The notes under the pieces are model-generated. The model made no database searches. It saw only the letters and a program-made list of their open reading frames with translations, and was not told the origin of the DNA. Both the position numbers and the translations under genes were made by a program. Shown one piece after another: positions 45,681-55,401 of a stretch of DNA of 64,000 nt. This DNA comes from Blastobasis lacticolella (Eukaryota > Arthropoda > Insecta > Lepidoptera > Blastobasidae), in NCBI GenBank assembly GCA_905147135.1, contig LR990054.1, positions 14,297,001 through 14,361,000 of the forward strand, written 5' to 3'. How positions within the stretch are numbered: position 1 is the first letter of the stretch; each line of letters opens with the position of its first letter.

Positions 45681-46523
45681 ATGCTGATGCTGCTTTTATC
45701 ATAATTGATGGGATTGTTAAAATAATTTTAGTTTTTTCGATCCTCGTTGGTATCTTCAATCAAATTCAATGCACTCCATCTGATTGTTTTTTATTTGGCC
45801 GTCTTACATGCATGCGCACGATGTGACTTTGCACTGGCGGTATAACACCGTTAATTTAGTTCTGACCATTAAATGTGGGTAGAACAGAAAAAAATACTTA
45901 TTACTGTAATATGTTTAGTACAGCATAAACCGGAACGGACTAATATTTGGAACAAGCGCCATAGTTACTTTTTTTCAGCTTGAAAATAGCTATCCAACGA
46001 CGTATTACACATAGCTATTGGAATGGTTACCACTGTCCATACAAATTCTTGTACGCGTTAACAATGTTATATCTGGCGGCTTGACAAGATTGTTGACAAA
46101 CCTATTCGATCCGGTGGCCAAAACCGGAACTAAGTGTTGCCGTTTGTAATGTAATGTCAATGCCAACAACAGCGATGCTGTCACCCGGTCAGACATTTTT
46201 GTGGCACTGTAGACGGCGCTGTTTTATTAACTACGGTAACCGTCAGAGTGATTTGTTCGTTCAACCGCATCAAGATGTATATCTCTATGGGTGCTAGTGT
46301 CAGCAAGAGCAGTAGTAGGTAAATGTACTTGGAACTCACAGTCATTCGCGAAACCGTCGGGTGTTCTCTCTTAAGTTTATGTTTATTTATGTACCTTGGC
46401 CCAAAGCCTGAGATAGCCTAAACAATTTGCCATTACAATTTTTTCGTCGCCAATTTTAATCTCGAATACCCCAAATGGCGATAAATAGCCTACATTGGCA
46501 ACACTTTGTTGGCGCGACGCCGG

Positions 46524-46898
46524 CAGTACCGGACTAAGTCCATCAGAGGCCCACGGCGGACAACCTTTATAAGGCCCCCAGTTTAAGAAGTTTTATGTAA
46601 TTTTACAAGCTTTTTATTCAGTTCACATTTGTATGTTTAAGTGTTTTTATTTATTTAGTTAAAATTACTTCTTTGGCGGAGGGGGTCCTCGACCCTGATC
46701 TTAATTCTGTTTGAATAGTGATACGGCTATAGCTACGCCCCTGTCACAACTCCGAACCACCTCTTCGATATGTTCTAAGCATATTTTAAAGCTTTGTATA
46801 GGATTTGATCAAGGCAACTTGGAGACGTTTGGAGGCCCCCCTGGACCAGAGGCCCGGGGCGGGCCGCCTTTCCCGCTTTATTCGTTAGTCCACCCCTG
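46524..46898. mobile_element. Possible hAT-like non-autonomous element
   Basis: It starts cagtaccggactaa and ends ttagtccacccctg; the inverted ends share CAG and GGACTAA. The similar 13-base string GGCGCGAYGCCGG is found on both sides (46511-46523 and 46901-46913). Internal phrases such as agaggcccacggcgg and agaggcccggggcggg also correspond in inverse. Confidence 0.42.
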
Positions 46899-46922
46899 GC
46901 GGCGCGATGCCGGCGTGGCGTG

Positions 46923-47056
46923 AGCTCGGCGCGAGCGCGGTGCGAGCGCGGTGCGATAGTTGCTAGGCAACCATAGCGCGGCGCGATAGTTGCCTAGGCA
47001 ACGCGCCAGCATCGCGCCGCGCCCGAGCCGCGCTCGCGCCGAGCTTTGTATGTGGC
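46923..47056 (-). repeat. GC-rich array, right copy
   Basis: Counterpart of 42108-42245, with the palindrome GTTGCCTAGGCAAC at 46989-47002 and the outer end ctttgtatgtggc. Confidence 0.8.
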
Positions 47057-47079
47057 AAGGCCTTGTTCCGGGCTCAAAT

Positions 47080-48580
47080 ATTAATCTTTGTATTACAACT
47101 GAACCGACTACAGAACAAAAGACTGCGGTCTCGCACACAGAATGGTCTTATTACTTTTACATAAACATAGCTTAATTCGATGAGTTCAGAGAAACGATAG
47201 ACGTCATGAACGGTCCCCCTAGTCTAATAAGTGTATAGCCTATACGTAGCTGGGGCACTACAGAGACCAGGTGAGCAACAATGAGCCTTACAGTAGGTAG
47301 GTTCCACTAAACTGAAGTGGCAGTGGGTAGTATGTGCCTACCTACTGGAAATCGAAGTGTATAACGGTTGACCTGGTAATGTTCGTGGGTAGCCGGTGGA
47401 TGTAAGAGCAAAGAGCAGATTGGCGTGGAAGGCTCGAGAGGAGGTCTAGATATCCTGCAGCTTTTGAATTGCGTTTCTTATGTGCTAGTGTGTTCCCTGA
47501 TCATTATAATCTGGACGCCTTTGTTAGATATTATAATTATTTTATGTTAGTTTGATGGTTTATTCAATGGAATATAGTTTGTAAATATTTCCCTTTAAAG
47601 TATTTACGTATAGTAATTAATATTCTGTGCAGTTTTCAATGTTTCCGAACGAAATGTTCGTTTTTTATTTCAGAACGAATCTCTTTAACAGATTAAGTAC
47701 TAATTAACTGAAAGATATATTTGTAATTGTGTAATAAATCCTATAATGATTAATAATAGTTTTAAGAACTATTTTGATGTCTTTGGTTAAGTATTTTTGC
47801 ACAATAACTTCATATTTAACTGGCAGTGTAATAACGTCTTATGATTGGTTGAAATATGTACCGGCTTCCGATTTCCGGCTAAACGTTGGGTATATAAACC
47901 TAGTTGAATCAGACGAAAGGACTTTTGCTTCAGACCAGCCACACAGTTAAGTATAAACTTGTATTACTTTGGTGCCTATTGCTGATTTCTAAATGATTTA
48001 TTTGTGTAATCCTCAGGCGATATAGCCGCTATACTTCATTTTGCTATGTTTTATTATGTTTAGAATATATTAGCATATTTCCCATGTTAATTTGTTAGCT
48101 ATCTGCTATTTGCTGCTATCCTATATAAATAACTTATCTGATTTCAATAGCATATCAATAACATAGCTCCATCTTCAGCGACATCGTGTGTTACGACCAG
48201 GTGAGATGAGATGGCAGTCAATTGCATGGCTAATATAATAAAAACAAGTTTTAAATTCTGACCAAGACCTGATTTTAACATTTAATTGCAAACAAACAGT
48301 TTACTATAAGCCGTGGCACGGTAAATAATAACGAAATTAACGAGTCCAATCCCATGGGACCAAATTAAAGAAGATCGCAGATAAAATATGGACTATTGTT
48401 TACAGTACTATATCTAAGGTAATTTTAACGAATTACTACGGGCTATCGATGTTACGTGTATAGACAGTGACTTTTAATTTAAATTATTTGATAAAAGATC
48501 CATACTGTCCAAGGTACTTGTACCTACTCGTATGTGTGGAAACTTATGTCGACCTGTGCTCGTAACCAGTTTCGTACAAG
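47080..48580. other. No gene recognised
   Basis: Apart from the possible TATA box at 47891 and a repeat tail phrase acgaccaggtgagatgagat near 48195, nothing is recognisable. Confidence 0.45.
47891..47898 (+). promoter_or_regulatory. Possible TATA box
   Basis: TATATAAA sits in a segment ggttgggtatataaaccta followed by tcagacgaaa and cttcagacc. It looks like a core promoter, but spacing to the TCAG motifs (about 20 and 41 bases) is not ideal and no coding exon follows. Confidence 0.25.
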
Positions 48581-48589
48581 GAAGAAACA

Positions 48590-49850
48590 GTCTTTGTTCC
48601 AAACTGGATTAAGACTTATCTTAGTGGAAAAGTGCAGTGACTTGAAATAAATCAGTCAAACAAGTCATCTGTCGTCATCTTAACCAATAACATATAAATT
48701 AAAATATTGCGAAAATAATACTGGTGTGCCTCAATATAGTATCCTCGGACCCTTGTTATTTGTTTCGTTTATTTATGATCTACCCTTAATCACAAAATAC
48801 CCCTGTATTTGCAGATGCCATATCCATAATTATTAATAAAACTCAAGAACTAAATTATGAAACAGAAATTAATGGTACAATAAATCAAATAATTGATTGA
48901 CTAACATACCTACAATAATTTAAGTGTGAATATATCGTACACAAAGTACATACAATAATATAATAAGAATGGATCCCGACTAAGTTTTTCGGTAAAATAT
49001 CGTCAAGATCCCATAGCGGTCAACGCAGTTAAACTATCGATGCTAACTTAACATGGAAGTTGACGGAGTTTACAAAAAGATTTACCTAAGATATATTTAC
49101 TTATGCTCTATATAGACTCGCAACAGTATATAATAAAAACACAGCTCTGATAGCGTACCATGGCGATGTGTGCTCTACTTGAGATACGGCATTGTGATGT
49201 GGGGAAACTCGGTGGACCTAAATCGCGCATTCATCATACAGAAGAAATGTCTAATGTCTAAATGTGGTGTTGGACCGCTGCACTCCTGTAAGCCACTGTT
49301 CCAAAAAATGTAATTACTTACACCGCCATCATTATATATCCTCGAGATCTGCTTGTTTGTGAAAAACAACTCGGGGGTGTTCACAAATCATTCTGAAACA
49401 TGTGTATTCTCTACAAGATATCCCAATCGATTAGTAGCTATCCCATCTAAGACCTCCTGCTTTGCTAGAAATAGCCGTAATATGGCAGTGAAATTATTCA
49501 ACAAACTGTCGGATGAGGTGAAGAGTTTGCCTGTGAGACGGATTCGCGGGAAAATTAGCAAATTTTAGTCCAACAGCTGTTAGTACAGTGTTGAAGAATA
49601 TTTGACGTGTCGTTTCCAGCGATAGACGGATCTACTGTTGTTGTAGTTACTGTGTCTCTCTTTAATATTTAAATTTAAATTTCATTTGCATAAAAAATAT
49701 GCTATTTTTATTGTTTTTAAATTTGAATAGATCTCTCGGTTTGCATACCAAATTAAATTTAAATGTGTGTTACGCAACGATTTTAACATGAATTCAATAA
49801 CTGTCTACCACGTTTAATGCAAATAAAACCTATTCTATTCTGATTTCGTA
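48590..49850 (+). pseudogene. Jockey-like LINE, RT and C-terminal region, degraded
   Basis: RT pieces WIKTYLSGKV and SILGPLLF, then a damaged active site reading FADAISI instead of FADDxSI, followed by the C-terminus LRYGIVMWGNSVDLNRAF, IIQKKC, CGVGPLHSCKPLF, YILEICLFVKNN and KLFNKLSDEVKSLP, stopping at about 49568. The 3' region ends with aataaaacctattctattct, a typical tail. Frames change several times. Replacement of the second catalytic Asp would by itself abolish activity. Confidence 0.82.
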
Positions 49851-49854
49851 CAGT

Positions 49855-50380
49855 ACAAAAAAAAATTCTAGCGTAACCAGTTGCGAAACCGTACGAAACT
49901 GCAGCCGAAGGGCACACAGCAGTAGCAATTAAATACACCAATGTCAATGTTCTGAACAACCTTCGCATGCCAAGCCAATATACTGCTCCGAAATTCGAGC
50001 CAACCCTGATCGGAGTTTCCAAATACTTGCTCTCGACGATAGCGGCATACGATAAATAAGGCTCGTAAAAAAACTTCCAGCTTAACAGTTTTCCCGTAGA
50101 GTCTTAAGTAAATTTCGCGAATATATCACAGGGACCATTGCCCGGTGCAGATTAACCGATACATCTAAACTTTGCCGGCGCTGCGGGTACCGGCCAGCGA
50201 CTTATCGATTCTCCTTTAAACCACCCTTTTACAGCCTTTCGGAGCAAAATTGCCGAGAAAAGAGAGATTAGGCGTGGCATCACACTGTGGTGCAAAATTT
50301 GTCTTTTGATTTTGGGTTTTGAATTTCATTGGGAATATTATTTTATTATCAAATCTAACCAGCTTCAAAACTACAATAAT
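49855..50380. other. No gene recognised
   Basis: Unique-looking sequence of mixed composition; no ORF with a known domain. Confidence 0.45.
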
Positions 50381-50384
50381 AAAA

Positions 50385-50520
50385 AAATATGCTCTCGCGC
50401 ACGAGGACCCGGGGTACGTCTTGATCATAATCCAGGATTTTGCATATGAGGTAATTACGATGGAGCAACTGCCATCTGACTTCCGGGGCCCTCATACCAG
50501 GGGAACCTGACCAAATTGGA
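50385..50520 (-). repeat. Short repeat of the 'cctggat' family
   Basis: Reverse copy: cgcgcacgaggacccggggt, ttgatcataatccaggattt, gaggtaattacgatggagca, ctgaccaaattgg. Confidence 0.6.
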
Positions 50521-51359
50521 ACATTCAGTCAAGTCAAAAGTCAAAACAATATATTCAGTTTAGGCTATACATAGCACTTATGAATGTCAAACAAAGAAAA
50601 TAAAATGTACATTACAATCAGGCAGGCCGCAAGCTTGTTTGACACCGTAGTGGTATAAAAAAAAACATTAAACAATCACGATAAAACTTATTTTAGGTTT
50701 GTCCTAAATATTATTATTCATTATCATGTAAATTATATGAAAAAATAATTTTATCAAATATAGATAAATGTCAAATATAATCAATAAAATAAAAAAGAAA
50801 ATGTCACCTAGTTAATTATTCAGATTTAATTATATGTCGACAGTCGTCTGAATGTACAAAAGGCATAGCCAATAGCTACAAATATTGAATTGTTTTCTTA
50901 TAAAATTTCTAAGAGTTTACGCATTGCATCTAATGCGACTCCAAGAGAAAAAAAGTATAGGTACAACTACAGAATACCATAACAATCCACTGCAGGACTT
51001 AGGACCTCTCCCAGGAAAGAGACGGTTAGTGCCATAATCTCCACGCTTGGCATGCGGGTCGGAGCTCGCAGTATTATAAATTTAACAATGGAAAACGCTG
51101 CTGCTCTTTTTCCAGAATACGGAGATTCTAGAAGTTTTGCATCGAAAACATGAGTCGCCTTGTACGATATCTGCGAATGTAAGAGGTTGGTGCAATTATA
51201 CTCTACCGGACACCACACGGCTAGCTACAGATAACTTCGAAGTAAATTACAAATACCTGGTACAGATCAAGAAATCAAGTGCGTAAACCAGTAAAATAGG
51301 CCATTTCGAAAGACTATTTATAGAGAGACGTTCCCCGGATGACAGTTAACCGTTAATTA

Positions 51360-51590
51360 AATTAATTAGCGATTACATGTTTTCCTGCTACACAGTGTCA
51401 CGTCACATCCACAGCCACTGCTTAAAATAGCTCACTGCTTGTTTTTAAATATAAACATATTATATCTTATACATCTAGATCCGTAACAGAAATTAAAATT
51501 CATCATTTCAACTTCTGCCCGGCCGGGAATCAAAACCGGAACCTCTGCGTGGCAGACTGGCGTATTAACCAACCACCCAGGTCATTACTG
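51360..51590 (-). mobile_element. tRNA-derived SINE, reverse
   Basis: In reverse: cctgggtggttggttaatac, cgcagaggttccggttttga ttcccggccgggcagaagtt, then a body ending gtgacgtgacactgtgtagc. Same head as the SINE at 17283. Duplicated at about 56020-56250. Confidence 0.75.
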
Positions 51591-51825
51591 ATAATATATA
51601 ACAGTAAACGCTGCTAACGAAGGTTTGTATGTAAAACATTAGTTGCTTTTTACGACACCTATCAAATGGCCGAGGTTAGTGCTACATTGTAATCTGCCGG
51701 ACACCACAGTTTACCCAACTTCTTTATCTATTTCTGCCGCCAAGCTGCATTGCTAGCTACAAAATTCCAGTTTGAAGGATAAGGTACCCAGCGCAATTCC
51801 AGGCTTGAATAATTTCCAAGGTATG

Positions 51826-51965
51826 TGTAAGACGCAGCGTGGGTAGGCCACCCACAACGTGGACTGACGACCTAGTAAAGATCGCAGGTACCAGGTGGAT
51901 GCGGAAGGCACAGGACCGGCCTTTGTGAAGATCTCTGAGGAAGGCCTATGGCCAGCAGTGCACGT
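51826..51965 (+). mobile_element. LINE ORF2 C-terminal fragment (GRPPTRW family)
   Basis: Reads RRSVGRPPTTWTDDLVKI (by near translation) and RWMRKAQDRPL; same block as 1183-1402. Duplicate at 56485-56629. Confidence 0.7.
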
Positions 51966-53757
51966 ATTTTGGCTGATGATATTTCATCTTAGGCCCAGAG
52001 TTTTGCATTTTGGTTAGGTTCATGAAACCTAAGTGCATGAATTGTGGAAGCAGATGTTATGCGCGATAGTTACCACTTACCATCAGATGGGATGTCTACT
52101 CGTTTATCACTAACGGGAATAAGAAAAACATTGATAATTTGGTCCCGGACGACCACTTCGGTGCCCACTTTGACGAGGTGGCCACTTTCTATCAGGGGGA
52201 CCCTCGGTTCGTGTACCGATTAAAATTGGTCCGTACACCCGCAACCGATCGCGAAATACGTAATAATTAAATTAAAACCAACAGAGCCGGACACAAAAAA
52301 CATCGTTATCATTGTAAAACGTCGCCTGAAAAGAGTGTGGGTGTCGGAATTCCTATAATTATTTCCTATTGCGATACTGAGGCGCGATTTATTCGAGATC
52401 GATCTGCCTTTATATAAGATCACAATCTCTCTAAGAATTCCAATTACGAGGGAGCAAGGCGTGAGCGGAATATAGAACTGTTCCTACTTATGGCGAGAGT
52501 CGAGGAGTAAGATCCTTTGGAATGGGCTTATGTATACGAATATTATGCTATGAGTAGAGATATTGGAATAACTGGGGTGAGGAATTTGTGTCACATACAT
52601 ACTATAACAGGAAAGTTATCAATCCAAACGTCGGTACCTATAAAACATGAATAAAGCCTTTGACATTAGAGTTTGTTAGTGTTTCCTCAGCTTTAATCAC
52701 ACTACAGTAGCCAAGGTAATTTTGTTTATTGTGTTCTGTTTCAGGTTTGATCCACATTGTAAATAACCTAACAGAGAAGTCGGATAACCCACGACCAAGT
52801 TCACTTAAACTTAAATATTTTCTAAATTATAACACCATCACCATCTCGATTAACTGGCTTTCAAACAAAGAAAACAGCATCCAAATTGGTCTATCCGTTC
52901 GGGAGCTAGAGCCACAGACACAGATACACACGTCAAACTATAACTCCCCATTGTTTTGTCGGGTATTAAAAATATAATTTAAAATCTACAAAAATTCAGG
53001 TCAAAAGTACCCAAATTCAAAACGTGTGAAATCAATATCTAATTAAGGAAAAATCGAGAGAGATTTGTCATGTCACATGTCAGTAAGTGGAACATTGTGT
53101 TCTCTACCTACTACTGCAAAAGGCGTTTCGTAATTTATAAATGTGTACCTAACGCACCATTCGCTACACAACAATGTTTCCTCCTCCAGTTTATTGAATG
53201 AAAAAACTTCTAGCTCTAAGTACTGAGTTGCTACTAGCATCCTTCACCGTAGTTTCATTACGAGAGGAAACTTCACCACTTGAAGTAACCAACTACGTCC
53301 AAGCTTCACTTAAAAGCGCTCTTATCTCTTCCATTAGCCTTCTAGTAACACACTCTTTCCCACTAATATTTATTATTGGATTCCTTGGCAATAGAAGTGA
53401 AGAGCCTACTAAATCTCGGTCCTTATATTTATGATGCGTACGTGCTAACAACCGCCCGTTATAGCACTTGCGAGTGCACTGCGGCTGCAAAAGAGTAATA
53501 TAACATTTGAGACTTCGGTGGGTTCAGCATAATATTGTATTGGATTTAAACTTGTAATCATAATCTTCTGAGCGTCTGCTATCGTCCGCTTTTCTGCTCA
53601 TGATATTATAAACGAGAGAAGCATTTTAAGTATTAAAATAGGTATCGACCTTCTCGGAAGGACTATCGTAATGGCGTTTTCTGGAGGTACAACTATTATA
53701 AATCTTTAATATTATGTATCTTCGTTTGTATTGTGTATTCTTGATGGAAATCCATTG

Positions 53758-53882
53758 TATGATAGAATTAAGACACTTTTTTACACAAGTTCCACTATAA
53801 TTAATATAAACTAAATATATTGCGATCAGGCAATATCAAAAGGCAAACTTGTGTACAAAATTGTTTTAATTCTATCATATTA
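53758..53882. repeat. Small inverted-repeat element within copy A
   Basis: atgatagaattaagacactt at the left pairs with aattgttttaattctatcat at the right, about 35 bases per arm with a few mismatches and a loop of about 52. The duplicate is at 58424-58548. MITE-like size, no ORF. Confidence 0.7.
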
Positions 53883-54734
53883 TAAATCGGTTTCTGGCTT
53901 CCAAAACCATTTTATTTTAAATTTGGAACCTTATACATTTTATATAAAAATCAAGCGTGTTGTGGATACCAGAGCATGTAGCCTTAAATCCTATAGATAC
54001 CTATAACATACTAATGTGTCGAGTTAAGTATGTCATCCCATAATGTGTATAATCACATTCATCCAAATTGCAAATTTTAATCCAAGAGACGAATGCGTCC
54101 TAAACAATTTCACCCACATAATATATTGTAGCAATTATTGTTCCTGCTATAGAGCCTGCTTAGAAGTTGACGACGCTCAATTGTGTTGTGCTCTCCGAAT
54201 GGGATCGCCGAATTTGGTCGATCAGGTTTGGTAGTATGGTAGAGCGACTGCAAAATGTTCGATGACTACAGTGCCTTACAACACAACACATTAATATGTC
54301 TTAAAATAAACACGAACAAGACGAAAAATATGTCAAATCTACTTACGTTTACCAGAGTAGAGGAGGATCCTGTTCCAAATAAAGTGTTAAGTTAATAATA
54401 AATTTCGGTTATCGGCTCCGCTTCAGCACCAACAGTCTCCTAAATGTGTTCAAAGACCGGTGGGATTCCCCTCTGCTGTGTCACTGGGTGAAGCTCCACA
54501 CCGAAACTAGTTTACGCCATATACAATAACTACTAACACTAGTATATAAGAGAAATTGTTACTAACACTATGGATGTATCTGTCTGAAATAAAATTTTTC
54601 AATTTCAGTTTCAATTTCAATATGAAAAGTTACACCTACGTACATTATGCCCAAGATAATGTAATGTATATCTGTCTATCAAAATATATAGTTATCTACG
54701 CGCCTGGTCTAAATTACAAATCACCAGAAGGCAG

Positions 54735-54950
54735 TCCTCTTTTTGGGTAAGCTTTAAGTCTCGCTATTCAGCGAGGGAACGCGGCCAGCCTTCTGGGGAC
54801 CTTTCCAAATTCGGGGGACCTGGGTCAAGCTTTTTATCTTTAGTTTAGTTAGAATTAAGGTTTTTGGTGTTAGAGTAAAGCTTTTTTTTAATGTTAATGA
54901 TTGTATTGTTTTATGTTGAATGTGTGAATTTTATTTAAATTTTATTTGCA
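54735..54950 (+). repeat. LINE 3' tail ('cgctattcagcgagggaacg')
   Basis: Reads aagtctcgctattcagcgag ggaacgcggccagccttct, gacctttccaaattc, gggtcaagctttttatc; a widespread lepidopteran LINE 3' end followed by a T-rich run. Confidence 0.65.
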
Positions 54951-55079
54951 GAGTGTATATTCGCTTATAACTTCTGAAGGGATGCACCTATTTGACTACC
55001 TACCTAATACTTTTTGTTGGGTTCGTAATTTGTCAGGGCAAAACGAGCAAAGAGCCCACCTGTTAGTAAGTGGTAACTG

Positions 55080-55331
55080 TGGTGTGTGTGGTGATTGTAG
55101 CTACTTTAATGTGTCTGTCTGTTACGCTTACACGGCTAAACCACTGCACTGATTTTGATGAAATTCAGTCCTCGTCCTCGCCTGAGGATGACATAGGCTA
55201 CTTTTACGTCTCTCCACTGGCAAGTTCGCAAGATATAGGTACAATAATGACTGAATGAATGTTTCTCTTTGATGTATATTTAAAAAAATACCCTGGGGGG
55301 GGGGGGTAAAGGAACCGCAGCCGAAAGCTAG
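55080..55331 (+). mobile_element. Non-autonomous Helitron-like element
   Basis: Body gtgtctgtctgttacgctta, cggctaaaccactgcactga ttttgatgaaat and the end gcagccgaaagCTAG before T. A run of 12 G (55295-55306) lies near the 3' end. Confidence 0.68.
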
Positions 55332-55401
55332 TTCTTTATAAAACTTTTACAGATATATTGAGGGTTCAAAACAAGTACGACGTAATGATAATGCGGAAAA
55401 C

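Larger units (their letters stand above)
42100..47064. mobile_element. Candidate 5-kb element with GC-rich inverted ends
   Basis: The left end 42108-42131 (GCCACACACAAAGCTCGG plus 6 bases) is the inverse of the right end 47033-47056 with one mismatch. Both are flanked outside by AAGGCCTT, which could be an 8-bp target duplication or part of the repeat, since it is palindromic. Related GC-rich arrays follow inside each end. No transposase was found between. The alternative is two separate MITE copies, each missing one end. Confidence 0.4.
50857..54171 (+). repeat. Segmental duplication, copy A
   Basis: About 3.3 kb that recurs at 55402-58837. It contains short repeats (50975-51225), a reverse SINE (51360-51590), a LINE fragment (51826-51965), the 'ggtccatccgtt' repeat (52820-52975) and a 1-kb right part (53167-54171) that I read as identical in both copies. 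Open stretches such as 53198-53434 are shared because of the duplication, not because of selection that I can show. Confidence 0.92.
54172..55401. other. Spacer between the two duplicated segments
   Basis: Contains a LINE-type tail (54735-54950), a reverse tail phrase gggcaaaacgagcaaagagc ccacctg (55037-55067) and a Helitron end (55080-55331). No host gene seen. Confidence 0.6.

Noticed and set aside
52630..52740. A TATA box, AATAAA and terminal CA suggesting an LTR in the duplicated segment
   Set aside because: No inverted TG..CA ends, primer site or second repeat could be fixed. The signals are too common in AT-rich DNA.
53198..53434. A membrane-protein gene of 78 codons, present twice
   Set aside because: Its presence in both copies follows from the duplication. 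The surrounding non-coding sequence is equally identical, so there is no sign of coding selection.
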